From Catenovulum agarivorans DS-2 (GTDB lineage Bacteria > Pseudomonadota > Gammaproteobacteria > Enterobacterales > Alteromonadaceae): a stretch of DNA of 64,000 bases. Where the stretch lies: NCBI RefSeq assembly GCF_000568405.1, contig NZ_ARZY01000017.1:1-64000 (forward strand), written 5' to 3'. How positions within the stretch are numbered: position 1 is the first letter of the stretch; every line of letters starts with the position of its first letter. The position numbers and the translations under genes were made by a program. Shown here piece after piece: positions 34,827 through 43,537 of the stretch. The notes beneath the pieces are model-generated. The model did not search any database. It worked only from the letters and a program-made list of their open reading frames with translations, and was not told the DNA's origin.

Positions 34827-35366
34827 TGTATCTTGTAATGAGAAGGTATGTAGATTCTCTAAGCTTTTTTCGTCTTTTTGCCAAACAATCAAAGGCTCAT
34901 CAACCGCACTGGTAAAGGTGTAGCTGCTATCTTGCACTTGCACTTTATTAACTTGCTCATCGTTTGAGTGAAATAACACACGATTGTTAATACTCAAGGT
35001 ATTTGCGTTGTCTAAAGGGGCTTCCAGATTAAATACGACTGTATCGCCTTCAATATTGGTTGATTTAATCGCTAGGTTAACGGGTTGACCATCTTCTTTA
35101 GTGACAGGTAAATATTCCTGAAAGTAATAGTCAATGTACGACTGGTATTCCGATGGTTTAGACAAGTCGATAGCAGCCAAATGTTCAGCTTCTTGTAGAT
35201 CTTGCTCAATCATTTTACGATTGACTTTAAGAGCAAGCTTAACGGTATCGTCATCTACAGATAATTCTGAAGAGCTATTTGTTGCGCTTTCATCTGCTTG
35301 ACTATTAAATGGCAGCAAAAACATTAGCGCTAGACTACCTAATAGTTTGTTTGATGTTAGCTTCAT
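34815..35366 (-). CDS. Secreted protein of unknown function
   Basis: A 183-residue protein with a signal peptide (MKLTSNKLLGSLALMFLLPFNSQA) from the ATG at 35366, preceded by AGGTG; the longer frame lacks a reason. After an acidic, Ser-rich start it has a helix (residues about 40-70), then a beta-rich part ending in NNRVLFHSNDEQVNKVQVQD and a Trp-Gln tail. The ending pattern faintly recalls DUF6702-type periplasmic domains, but I do not trust this. No catalytic motif is visible and it stands alone between terminator and rlmJ. Confidence 0.7.
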   Translation of the reverse strand: MKLTSNKLLGSLALMFLLPFNSQADESATNSSSELSVDDDTVKLALKVNRKMIEQDLQEAEHLAAIDLSKPSEYQSYIDYYFQEYLPVTKEDGQPVNLAIKSTNIEGDTVVFNLEAPLDNANTLSINNRVLFHSNDEQVNKVQVQDSSYTFTSAVDEPLIVWQKDEKSLENLHTFSLQDTHKA

Positions 35367-35581
35367 GATTAAATCACCTTGCTGGTTCATAATTGTTGTT
35401 TATTTGTTGTTAATTTGTATTATTTTTAGATGTTAATCAAGTGTGAAAGTTCAATTATTTTTTATATTTTTTGTTTTTTGTAAACAACTCGTTGCGTTTT
35501 GGCCATTAAACTAGATTTTTTCTGTTCAAATTCAATAATTAACGTTATCTTTAACTTTTACCACTAAGCTCAAATTATTTT

Positions 35582-36433
35582 ATGTTAAGTTACCGCCATA
35601 GCTTTCATGCGGGCAATCATGCTGATGTTATTAAGCACATTACCTTGATTGCTGTTATCGAAAAGCTTAAAAAGAAAAATAAACCTTTTGTTTACATCGA
35701 CACGCACTCTGGCCGTGGATTATACGACTTATCTAGTGACGAATCACGCAAAACTGCTGAGTTTGAGCAGGGTATTGGCCGATTGCTGGATAATTCAACT
35801 GGATGTGATCAAATTGTAATCGACTACATTGACTATGTTAGTCAATATATGCAAAGCACACCGCCTATGTACCCTGGCTCTCCCAGCATTGCGTGCGACC
35901 TTTTGCGTGAACAAGATAAATGTATCTTCATGGAATTACATAGTGACGAAATTGCAAAACTCAAGAGAAACTTTAACAAAGACAGTCGAATTGCCATTCA
36001 TCATAGGGATGGTTTTGAAGGTTTAAATGCTTGTATGCCACCAGAGCCAGCAAGAGGGCTAGTATTAATCGATCCTGCGTATGAAGTTAAACAAGATTAT
36101 GCTGATGCCATCAAAGCACTCAAACAATCGATTAAAAAATGGTCTCATGGTATTTTTCTACTTTGGTATCCTAAATTGGCTCGGCAAAGGGACAGAAGTG
36201 AGCAGCTTAAAAACGAACTGGCTGCATTACCGATTGACAATTTACTTGCAGTAGAACTAGATGTTGAAGCTCAGCAAGCTGAATTTGGCATGTATGGTTC
36301 GGGTATGTTGATTGTTAATGCCCCATACCAATTAGACACTTTACTCGAACCCATTACCCAGCAACTTGCAAGTAAACTAGCGCAAGATGCAAATGCTAAA
36401 GCACACATTGAATGGCTGATAGAGCCAAAATAA
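35582..36433 (+). CDS. rlmJ: 23S rRNA A2030 N6-methyltransferase RlmJ
   Basis: A 283-residue methyltransferase, E. coli RlmJ (YhiR) being 280. The N-terminus MLSYRHSFHAGNHADVIKH is diagnostic, YIDTHSGRGLYDL forms the SAM-binding loop, and the catalytic motif is LIDPAYE (Asp164). E. coli has DPPY, so the second Pro is Ala here. It modifies an adenine of 23S rRNA. No clear Shine-Dalgarno precedes the ATG. Its stop lies 4 bp from that of the convergent LysR gene. Confidence 0.93.
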   Translation: MLSYRHSFHAGNHADVIKHITLIAVIEKLKKKNKPFVYIDTHSGRGLYDLSSDESRKTAEFEQGIGRLLDNSTGCDQIVIDYIDYVSQYMQSTPPMYPGSPSIACDLLREQDKCIFMELHSDEIAKLKRNFNKDSRIAIHHRDGFEGLNACMPPEPARGLVLIDPAYEVKQDYADAIKALKQSIKKWSHGIFLLWYPKLARQRDRSEQLKNELAALPIDNLLAVELDVEAQQAEFGMYGSGMLIVNAPYQLDTLLEPITQQLASKLAQDANAKAHIEWLIEPK

Positions 36434-36437
36434 AGCC

Positions 36438-37325
36438 CTAGTTGAGCGGAAGGTTTTTCAAGTGCTGGTATAAGGCTTTTGCTCCTGGACCAGCATTTTC
36501 ACCTTCGGCTAATATTAAATATAGCGTGATGACCTGACGATTATCAAATTGCAATGGTACTGGCTTTAACTGCCCTGTGGTTAATTCTGCTTGAATGAAT
36601 TGTTTTGGAATCGAGGCGAAACCAACCCGACTTTTGACCGCATCAATCAGTGCTGCAAAAGAGCTGACCGTCCATCTTTGTTCTGCACCAAGCCAGCCTG
36701 CGTCTTGGTTGCGTTTTATACCTGAATCACGTACGACTATCTGTCGATAGCGACGCAGCTCTGTTTCAGTTAGTGGATTCGGCTGCGAAAATATTGGGTG
36801 CTGTGGATGAGCGACCAGCAGCTTTTCTGCTTCGCCGATTGGTGTGCCCAGAAAGCCAGGCGGAATGCGTGCCACATACGCCAGTTGAGCCGTTTTCTCA
36901 AACAAAGCTTCGTCAGTTGCTGATAAAGTTGTTTCTAATAGTCGTAAACGGGTTTGAGGATTCTGGTTAGAAAAACTGGCTAACCTTTCTAATATTTGAG
37001 GGATATGTACAAGCGCATCAATGGCTATGGTTAGCTCAGATTCCCACCCCGAAGAGAGAAAGTGTGCGGATGCTTCAATATTATTCATAAGGTCTAACAG
37101 TCCATAAGCTTTGCGCAGCAAAACATGGCCTTGTTCAGTTAACTGTGCCTTACGCCCTTGCAGCTTGATTACTGGCACAGGTAAAGATTCATTCAAACGT
37201 TTAATATTGTAGCTGACAGTGGACTGACTTTTATTTAATCGCTCTGCGGCGGCGACAAAGCTATTTTCTTCATGCACTGCTATCAAAGTTGCCCACTGTT
37301 CTATGCTGGTTTTGGGTAAGCTCAT
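36438..37325 (-). CDS. LysR-family transcriptional regulator
   Basis: A 295-residue LysR regulator. The winged helix-turn-helix lies at residues 10-65 (NSFVAAAERLNKSQSTVSYNIKRL), followed by the linker helix and a periplasmic-binding-protein-like effector domain. It is divergent from azoR with about 100 bp between start codons, the usual layout for a LysR protein that controls the neighbouring gene, so azoR is the likely target; the inducer is unknown. A LysR T-N11-A box could not be fixed by eye. Confidence 0.88.
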   Translation of the reverse strand: MSLPKTSIEQWATLIAVHEENSFVAAAERLNKSQSTVSYNIKRLNESLPVPVIKLQGRKAQLTEQGHVLLRKAYGLLDLMNNIEASAHFLSSGWESELTIAIDALVHIPQILERLASFSNQNPQTRLRLLETTLSATDEALFEKTAQLAYVARIPPGFLGTPIGEAEKLLVAHPQHPIFSQPNPLTETELRRYRQIVVRDSGIKRNQDAGWLGAEQRWTVSSFAALIDAVKSRVGFASIPKQFIQAELTTGQLKPVPLQFDNRQVITLYLILAEGENAGPGAKALYQHLKNLPLN

Positions 37326-37425
37326 ATATCAAATTATTCGATTTTTTGTATCTAAATATTAGTGATCTTGAGTGGTTTTGTCGATGTATTATATTTTTAC
37401 TGACATAGGAAAAGAGGCAGAGACA

Positions 37426-38034
37426 ATGAGCAAAAAAATATTACGTGTGAATAGCAGTTTATTTGGCAACAACGGTTCATCAACACAAATTATAGACAAT
37501 TTGGTTAAGCAATTGGCAGACAAGTTAGGCGAAACGAATGTGGTGACGCGAGATTTTTCCAAAGAGCCAGTTCCTCATTTAGATGGTGAGTGGGTCAGTG
37601 CACTGATGACACCCGCTGCAGAAAAATCAGCTGAGCAGTCAGCCAAAACACAAGTTTCAGATACATACATCGCCGAGGTTGTAGAAGCTGATTACATAGT
37701 GATTGCAGCGCCTATGTATAACTTCAATGTACCTTCAATGTTAAAAGCCTGGTTTGACCATTTAGCGCGAGCGGGTGTGACCTTTAAATATACTGAAAAT
37801 GGGCCAGTTGGTTTAGTTGATGATAAGCCAGTTTATGTCGTGACAACACGTGGTGGCATGCACAAGGGCACAGACAGAGACACTGAAGTGCAATTTATTC
37901 GTACATTTTTAGCATTTATAGGGTTAACTCAGGTTGAGTTTATCTATGCGGAAGGCTTGAATATGCAAGCTCATAAGGAGCAAGCTTTAGAGAATGCCAA
38001 AGAGCAGGTCAGTCAATTGGTTGAAGCCGTGTAA
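37426..38034 (+). CDS. azoR: FMN-dependent NADH-azoreductase AzoR
   Basis: A 202-residue flavodoxin-fold quinone/azo reductase (E. coli AzoR has 201). The ATG at 37426, with GAGGC upstream, gives the family start KKILRVNSSLFGNNGSS. FMN-binding features include PMYNFNVPSMLKAWFDHLARAGVTFKYTENGPVGLV and TTRGGMHKGT. It reduces quinones and nitro/azo compounds using NADH, probably against electrophile stress. It is divergent from the LysR gene. Confidence 0.9.
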   Translation: MSKKILRVNSSLFGNNGSSTQIIDNLVKQLADKLGETNVVTRDFSKEPVPHLDGEWVSALMTPAAEKSAEQSAKTQVSDTYIAEVVEADYIVIAAPMYNFNVPSMLKAWFDHLARAGVTFKYTENGPVGLVDDKPVYVVTTRGGMHKGTDRDTEVQFIRTFLAFIGLTQVEFIYAEGLNMQAHKEQALENAKEQVSQLVEAV

Positions 38035-38138
38035 ACTCGGGGGCCGTTAAACGAACATTCCTAAACTTAACAGGTGCTGTTTGACCATCAATATGGGTAT
38101 TTAACCAGCTAAAATTTTGTTGGCTTAGCAATGGGGAC

Positions 38139-38167
38139 TGGCTAAAAGCGCTCAATTTATGTATGAT
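38139..38167 (+). promoter_or_regulatory. Candidate promoter of asd
   Basis: TGGCTA and TATGAT are 17 bp apart, about 47 bp before the asd ATG. The inverted pair GGGGAC (38133-38138) and GTCCCC (38169-38174) brackets this promoter and could be an operator. Confidence 0.4.
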
Positions 38168-38213
38168 CGTCCCCTAATTTTTAACTCTTTCAGTTCATAG
38201 AGGATAAGTTTTC

Positions 38214-39326
38214 ATGAAGAAAGTTGGTCTAGTCGGTTGGCGAGGCATGGTTGGTTCAGTATTAATGAACCGCATGGTTGAAGAGCAAGACTTTGATTTA
38301 ATCGAACCTGTATTTTTTACAACATCTCAAGCTGGTAAAGCTGCACCTAATTTTGGTAAAGACGCAGGCGTTTTATTAGATGCAACTGATATTGAAGAGT
38401 TAAAGAAAATGGATGTCGTCATTACCTGTCAAGGTGGCGATTATACCAAAGCTGTTTATCCTAAATTACGCCAAGCTGGCTGGAATGGTTATTGGATAGA
38501 TGCAGCTTCTTCACTTCGTATGGATGATGAAGCGTTAATTATTTTAGATCCAGTTAACCAAGGTGTTATTAAAGATGGTATCAGCAAGGGTGTAAAAACA
38601 TTTGTTGGTGGTAACTGCACAGTTTCATTGATGATGATGGGCTTAGGCGGCTTATTTGAAAATAAAGCGATTGATTGGATTTCTTCGATGACTTATCAAG
38701 CTGCGTCAGGCGGTGGTGCTAAACACATGCGCGAATTGTTGTCGGGGATGGGCGTGTTGAATCAGTCTGTGGCGTCTGAGCTAGCTGATCCTGCAAGTGC
38801 TATTTTGGAAATTGATCGTAAAGTAACAGCTAAATTGAATGATGCGGATTTTCCAAGCGAAAACTTCATTGTGCCTTTAGCTGGTAGTTTAATCCCATGG
38901 ATTGATAGTGATTTGGGTAATGGTCAAAGTCGCGAAGAGTGGAAAGGCGCTGCAGAAACGAACAAAATTTTAGGTCATTCAGGTATTCAAATTCCAGTCG
39001 AAGGGATTTGTGTGCGCATCGGGACAATGCGTTGTCACAGCCAAGCATTCACCATCAAATTGAATAACGACATTCCTTTAGATGAAATTAGTGATATGTT
39101 AGCAAGCCACAATCAGTGGGCTAAAGTTGTGCCAAATGATAAAGAAAGCACAATTAATCAATTAACGCCTGCTAAGGTTACTGGTACTTTAGATGTTCCA
39201 GTTGGACGTTTACGTAAACTAGCAATGGGTGACGATTATTTATCTGCATTCTCTGTTGGTGACCAGTTATTGTGGGGGGCTGCTGAACCTCTACGTCGCA
39301 TGTTACGCATTTTATTAGAAGATTAA
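38214..39326 (+). CDS. asd: Aspartate-semialdehyde dehydrogenase
   Basis: A 370-residue Asd (E. coli 367) reducing aspartyl phosphate to the semialdehyde, the step after LysC. The NADP-binding [10 protein letters not shown] is at residues 8-17, the catalytic Cys135 is in GGNCTVSLM, and the [16 protein letters not shown] block carries the active-site His. It lies about 3.4 kb after lysC on the same strand but is not in its operon. A strong terminator follows. Confidence 0.97.
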   Translation: MKKVGLVGWRGMVGSVLMNRMVEEQDFDLIEPVFFTTSQAGKAAPNFGKDAGVLLDATDIEELKKMDVVITCQGGDYTKAVYPKLRQAGWNGYWIDAASSLRMDDEALIILDPVNQGVIKDGISKGVKTFVGGNCTVSLMMMGLGGLFENKAIDWISSMTYQAASGGGAKHMRELLSGMGVLNQSVASELADPASAILEIDRKVTAKLNDADFPSENFIVPLAGSLIPWIDSDLGNGQSREEWKGAAETNKILGHSGIQIPVEGICVRIGTMRCHSQAFTIKLNNDIPLDEISDMLASHNQWAKVVPNDKESTINQLTPAKVTGTLDVPVGRLRKLAMGDDYLSAFSVGDQLLWGAAEPLRRMLRILLED

Positions 39327-39351
39327 TTCTTTAACTCGCTTATACACATCA

Positions 39352-39379
39352 GGCGCTCAATATCTAGTGAGCGCCTTTT
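39352..39379 (+). terminator. Intrinsic terminator after asd
   Basis: GGCGCTCA (39352-39359) pairs with TGAGCGCC (39368-39375), followed by TTTT. Confidence 0.92.
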
Positions 39380-39393
39380 ATCTGTCTGCTGTT

Positions 39394-40530
39394 TTATAGC
39401 TGTAAAAACGCCTTAATTTCTTCCATTTTAGCGCTGGCATCTTCAAAGCCTAGATCAATCAATTCTTGGCAATATGCTTGTTCAAATAACAAATAGCTAA
39501 TTAAACTTGAATTAATCGCTGTGTTATTGTTAATCCCTAATATCTTGAGAATGCTACGAATTGAAAACGGCATACTGGTGTAATGACGTGCCGCAATTTC
39601 ATTAAAGTTTTTCGAAGGATTAAGTTGCATAACGGAAATGGGTTTTAAACCACATTTTTTGCGTGATTCTGTCGGGATAAAGTGCAGCGTTTGATTGATC
39701 CTTTGCATGCGTTCAATATCAGATGTGAGCGCCTCGGTAAAAATCGTATCAAGCAAGTGACCAATAATAGCTCCGCCAGTCGGTGGCATTGCGACTTCAT
39801 CTTGGTAAGTAAATCTGTTTTTAGGCTGCTCCATACCTATGATAAAAATTTTGTCTGCACCTAAATGAATTGATGGACTGAGCGGTGCTAACTGGTGAAT
39901 TGAACCATCACCAAAATATTCACCGTGCAATTCAACAGAAGGGAATACCATTGGTATTGCAGACGACGCCATTAAATGCTCGATTTTTATCGGGCTGTGT
40001 ATGCCACGGCGTTTTGCTCTGATCCAAGGTTCAATATTGTCTTTAGACTGAAATAAACAGACCGAATCGCCGCTGTGATAAGAGGAGGCGGTTACAGCTA
40101 ATGCTCTGAGCTGATCTCTGTCAATATTGCGTTGAATGCGGTCTAAATCCAGCAAACGTGTTAGCAGTGCTTGCAACGGTGAGTTATCGAACCAGCTAAT
40201 GGTTTGTTTTAATGTTGGGTGTTCATTGCGAGCCGTGAGATTTTTAACTACGTTTCGATACAAGGTAGAAAAATTACTGGTATAAACCATATCTGTGGTG
40301 AAGTTTTTCCATACCCACTCGAGCTTCTTTACCCCCAAATGAAAACATGGGGCATAACACGCAAGCGCTGTTGCATTGATTGCGCCAGCTGATGTACCTG
40401 TTATTACTGGGAAGGGCGTACAATGAGTTCTAGGCACTTCACCTGCAATTGCTTTAAGTACACCAACTTGGTAAGCAGCTCTAGCGCCACCTCCGAGTAA
40501 CAACAAACTAAAGCGGGATCTATCTGCCAT
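39394..40530 (-). CDS. Patatin-like phospholipase
   Basis: A 378-residue patatin/RssA-type serine hydrolase. The oxyanion GGGARAAYQVG lies at residues 13-23, the nucleophile Ser47 is in GTSAG, and the Asp208 dyad partner is in FGDGSIHQ (DGS instead of the more usual DGG/DGA). A C-terminal extension past residue 280 has no motif I recognise. The ATG at 40530 has AGG 6 bp upstream; a GTG start two codons earlier is possible. It is probably a membrane-associated lipid acyl hydrolase. No signal peptide. Confidence 0.87.
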   Translation of the reverse strand: MADRSRFSLLLLGGGARAAYQVGVLKAIAGEVPRTHCTPFPVITGTSAGAINATALACYAPCFHLGVKKLEWVWKNFTTDMVYTSNFSTLYRNVVKNLTARNEHPTLKQTISWFDNSPLQALLTRLLDLDRIQRNIDRDQLRALAVTASSYHSGDSVCLFQSKDNIEPWIRAKRRGIHSPIKIEHLMASSAIPMVFPSVELHGEYFGDGSIHQLAPLSPSIHLGADKIFIIGMEQPKNRFTYQDEVAMPPTGGAIIGHLLDTIFTEALTSDIERMQRINQTLHFIPTESRKKCGLKPISVMQLNPSKNFNEIAARHYTSMPFSIRSILKILGINNNTAINSSLISYLLFEQAYCQELIDLGFEDASAKMEEIKAFLQL

Positions 40531-40558
40531 ATACACCTGTCATTTTTTGCAATACATA

Positions 40559-40680
40559 TAGAGCTAAATCAATATAAATTGCTTGGCTAAAAACCATTTA
40601 TTCTACGTTAAGTTGACTTGCCTTGTCTAAATGGCTTTTATCTCCAGCTGATTATCGCTATTTATGTTGATTTAGCTCTA
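40559..40680. repeat. MITE-like palindromic element
   Basis: Arms 40559-40582 and 40657-40680 (core AGAGCTAAATCAA) are inverted repeats matching at 22 of 24 positions. Inner arms AAAAACCATTTA (40589-40600) and TAAATGGCTTTT (40628-40639) match at 11 of 12. The whole 122-bp segment can fold into one long hairpin. It lies between the fldA 3' end and the patatin gene start. I see no clear target-site duplication and no transposase. Confidence 0.65.
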
Positions 40681-40750
40681 AGTATATACGCAATTTAAGA
40701 TGTTGGAACAGTCTGGTGATTTCTAACGTGCAAGCTTAAGCGTTGGAGGG

Positions 40751-40779
40751 TAAGGTACGGGTCAAAACGCCGTACCTTA
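40751..40779 (-). terminator. Hairpin after fldA
   Basis: TAAGGTACGG (40751-40760) pairs with CCGTACCTTA (40770-40779) around 9 nt, just past the fldA stop on the minus strand. There is no T run after it, so termination is uncertain. Confidence 0.5.
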
Positions 40780-40793
40780 AAGCAGATTTTAAC

Positions 40794-41315
40794 TTAGAGT
40801 TCAGACAAGTACATTTCTTCGGTGATTTGTTTACACCAAGCTTTAACTCGTTCTTCGGTCAATTCTGGTTGGCGATCTTCATCTATACCTAAACCAATAA
40901 AGTGGTCATCATCAGCTAGGCCTTTTGAAGCTTCAAAGTCATAGCCATCGGTAGACCAATGACCAACAATGGTTGCGCCTTTGCGTTCTACAATGTCGCG
41001 CACCATGCCCATCGCATCTAAAAAATACTCGGCGTAATCTTCCTGATCGCCACAACCAAAGATAGCGACGATTTTGTCGTTAAAATCAATTTCTTCTAAG
41101 TCTGGGAAAAAGTCATCCCAGTCACATTGCGCCTCACCATAATACCAAGTTGGTATGCCAAATAGTAAGAAATCAAACGCCTCTATTTCTTCTTTAGTCG
41201 TTTTAGCGATGTCGTGCACCGCGACTAAATCTTTACCCAATTCTTTTTGGATCATTTTGGCAACGGCTTCAGTATTGCCTGTGTCACTACCAAAAAATAA
41301 ACCAACAACTGCCAT
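40794..41315 (-). CDS. fldA: Flavodoxin FldA
   Basis: A 173-residue long-chain flavodoxin. The FMN phosphate loop is GSDTGNTEAVA (residues 9-19), with the aromatic FMN-stacking PTWYYGEAQCDWDDFFPDLEEI and GCGDQEDYAEYFLDAMG, and it has the 20-residue insertion of the FldA class. It donates electrons to radical-SAM and biosynthetic enzymes. It lies in a leftward cluster behind the DUF2788 and ybfF genes, similar to the E. coli ybfF-ybfE-fldA arrangement. Confidence 0.95.
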   Translation of the reverse strand: MAVVGLFFGSDTGNTEAVAKMIQKELGKDLVAVHDIAKTTKEEIEAFDFLLFGIPTWYYGEAQCDWDDFFPDLEEIDFNDKIVAIFGCGDQEDYAEYFLDAMGMVRDIVERKGATIVGHWSTDGYDFEASKGLADDDHFIGLGIDEDRQPELTEERVKAWCKQITEEMYLSEL

Positions 41316-41336
41316 GCTAATCTCTCTCTACAAATC

Positions 41337-41531
41337 TTAAAAAAATACTTGTATTAAACCTTTAACTAGAAACCCAGCACATCCTAAAAAAAGCACTAGC
41401 CAAACCATTATTTTTCCGAACAATGGTACATCGCCAGTTTTTAACACGTCTTTAATTGCAAGCCCTATCAATAAAAATAACGCCGATATGCCTAGATAAA
41501 AACTTAAAGTTTCAAATTGCTCGAATGTCAT
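41337..41531 (-). CDS. DUF2788 small membrane protein
   Basis: A 64-residue protein with two hydrophobic helices (about 9-27 and 41-62) joined by KDVLKTGDVPLFGK, matching DUF2788. Function unknown. It is the middle gene between ybfF and fldA, 21 bp before fldA, so probably co-transcribed with it. DUF2788 next to fldA is, as I recall, common in related bacteria. Confidence 0.75.
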   Translation of the reverse strand: MTFEQFETLSFYLGISALFLLIGLAIKDVLKTGDVPLFGKIMVWLVLFLGCAGFLVKGLIQVFF

Positions 41532-41599
41532 AAGATAGGTATTTTACAATTAGTTAACTGAGTATCATTTTTAGTGGGCGAACTATATCATAAAAATGC

Positions 41600-42373
41600 T
41601 CAACGCTGTGGTTTTTGCAGAAAATCGGCGACAATTTTATTAAAAATATTCGGCTTTTCTGCATGTATCCAGTGGCCAGCACCTTGGATGACTTTGACAT
41701 GTGCTGTTGGAAAACGCTGTTGTATCTCAGTTTTATGCTCTGTACTAATATAGTCGGAATCCATTCCCTTGATAAATAACGTCGGTCCTTGATAGGTATT
41801 AGGGATATCAGATGGGAAGCCAGCAATTTCCGGGTAGGCCTTTTCAAGCACGGGTAAGTTCATTTTCCACTGCCAAGTATCATTGGACTTATATAGGCTT
41901 TTGGCTAAAAACTGACAAATTCCCACGCTATCAATTGATTGACTCAGTTGTTTAACTGCTTGCGCTCTTGACGTTAAGCTGGCTAATTCAATTTGAGTTA
42001 ACGCGTTAAAGACTTCTTGATGACGATTTGGATAGGTGACAGGCGCGATATCTTCAACTATTAGACTGTTCACCATTGTTGGATGATGTAAAGCAAAATA
42101 CATTGCAGCTTTACCGCCCATTGAGTGACCGAACAAATGACAACTATCGATATTTAATGCTTCAAGCGTTTGTTGTATGTCAGTAGCCATGTCTTGATAA
42201 GAATGTGCAGAACTGTGCGGTGAATTACCATGGTTGCGTAAATCTATGCTTGTGACTAAATATTGAGCTGATAAGGCTTTAGCAAGTTGTGCAAGGTTAT
42301 CAGCATTGCCAAAAAGGCCATGTAATAACACCACGTTTGCGCCTGAGCCCACTTGACTATAGTTAAGTTGCAT
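41600..42373 (-). CDS. ybfF: Alpha/beta hydrolase YbfF
   Basis: A 257-residue alpha/beta-hydrolase. The oxyanion HGLFGNADN is near residue 19, the nucleophile Ser84 is in GHSMGG, and the catalytic His lies in GAGHWIHAEKP near residue 240. E. coli YbfF is an esterase with activity on acyl-CoA-type substrates. It is the first gene of the leftward cluster ahead of the DUF2788 and fldA genes and divergent from fadR. Confidence 0.9.
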   Translation of the reverse strand: MQLNYSQVGSGANVVLLHGLFGNADNLAQLAKALSAQYLVTSIDLRNHGNSPHSSAHSYQDMATDIQQTLEALNIDSCHLFGHSMGGKAAMYFALHHPTMVNSLIVEDIAPVTYPNRHQEVFNALTQIELASLTSRAQAVKQLSQSIDSVGICQFLAKSLYKSNDTWQWKMNLPVLEKAYPEIAGFPSDIPNTYQGPTLFIKGMDSDYISTEHKTEIQQRFPTAHVKVIQGAGHWIHAEKPNIFNKIVADFLQKPQR

Positions 42374-42672
42374 TCCTATACCTGCTTAATGAAATGTCGC
42401 TAAAGTGTACCATGGTTGGCAAAATTTGCCGCGTAGGTGATAAATGATTCAGTTTTATAATCAACATAGCTGAATTAGGCTAGATTATTTGTAGTTTTAC
42501 TGATAGAAGTAGACTCTTGCTTTAGTGTCGCTCAAAATTTGGCGTATTCTGATAGATTAAGATTAATTTGATTGATAAATTAGATCAGGATCAGTTATTT
42601 GCTACACTTCTAACAACAAGGGCGTTTTAACGTCCGACCAGTTGTAGTAATAATTTGGTTGGGGAAGGCTAC

Positions 42673-43395
42673 ATGTATATTAAGGCTCAAAGCCCTGCAG
42701 CATTTGCAGAAGCGTATTTAGTTGAATCTATTTGGAATGGTAAATACGCGCCAGGGACTATATTGCCAGCAGAACGTGAGTTGTCTGAAGAAATTGGCGT
42801 AACGCGGACAACGCTGCGGGAAGTATTGCAGCGGCTTGCTCGTGATGGTTGGTTGACTATTCAGCATGGTAAGTCGACTAAGGTGAATGATGTTTGGTAT
42901 ACATCTGGTCTGAATATTCTTGAAACTGTCGTACGGTTAGATACGCAAAATGCAGATAAATTGGTTGATAACTTGCTGTCGGCTAGGACTAATGTCGCGA
43001 CAATTTATGCCAGAGCAGCGATTAAAAACAATCCGCAACAAGTTTTAGAATTTTTGGCCGATGTTGAGCAAATTGACGATACTGGCAAAGCCTTTTCTGA
43101 ATACGATTATCAGTTCCATCATGCGTTGGCTATGGCGTCAAACAACCTAGTTTACGTTCTAATTATCAATGGTTTCAAAACACTGTATGACAAACTAGGT
43201 GTATTTTATTTTTCTCATCCCGAAGCCAGAGCGTTAGCGAAACAATTTTACAAAGATTTTCAATTGTTAGCTGAACAAGGCCAATTTAATGCTGCGCCAG
43301 AATTAATTCGCAAATATGGTGTTGATTCAGGTGAAATTTTTCAGCAACATCGTGACAATATGCCGACCTTGGCAGAGTCAGTAGTTGTTAAATAA
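42673..43395 (+). CDS. fadR: Fatty-acid regulator FadR
   Basis: A 240-residue GntR-family regulator (E. coli FadR 239), repressing fatty-acid degradation and activating fabA/fabB. The ATG at 42673 is preferred over the TTG 18 bp upstream: GGGGAAGG precedes it and MYIKAQSPAAFAEAYLVESIWNGKY is the family start. The winged helix lies at residues 30-70 with GVTRTTLREVLQRLARDGWL; the C-terminal acyl-CoA-binding domain (about 80-235) follows. Its leader has a nested hairpin (GGGCGTT/AACGTCC inside ACAAC/GTTGT, 42613-42646). Confidence 0.94.
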   Translation: MYIKAQSPAAFAEAYLVESIWNGKYAPGTILPAERELSEEIGVTRTTLREVLQRLARDGWLTIQHGKSTKVNDVWYTSGLNILETVVRLDTQNADKLVDNLLSARTNVATIYARAAIKNNPQQVLEFLADVEQIDDTGKAFSEYDYQFHHALAMASNNLVYVLIINGFKTLYDKLGVFYFSHPEARALAKQFYKDFQLLAEQGQFNAAPELIRKYGVDSGEIFQQHRDNMPTLAESVVVK

Positions 43396-43420
43396 CCTGA
43401 TTTGATTATCGCAAATCTGC

Positions 43421-43447
43421 ATAGGCACTGGTGAACGCGGTGCCTAT
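43421..43447 (+). terminator. Hairpin after fadR
   Basis: ATAGGCAC (43421-43428) pairs with GTGCCTAT (43440-43447) 26 nt past the fadR stop. The T tract is poor. Confidence 0.5.
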
Positions 43448-43478
43448 TAACGTATTCTAACCTGTATTGTTATTAATC

Positions 43479-43537
43479 AACCTGAACTCAGGATAAATAG
43501 CCTCTAGAAAGCAAGTTGTTATCCAGAAGTTCAGGTT
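43479..43537. terminator. Large palindrome at the spoVR 3' end
   Basis: AACCTGAACT (43479-43488) pairs with AGTTCAGGTT (43528-43537), and inside it GGATAA (43491-43496) with TTATCC (43519-43524), giving a 16-bp stem with a 2/3-nt internal loop. It overlaps the stop of the leftward spoVR gene. No clear T run exists on either side, so it could be a terminator, an mRNA-stabilising hairpin, or a repeat. Confidence 0.5.
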
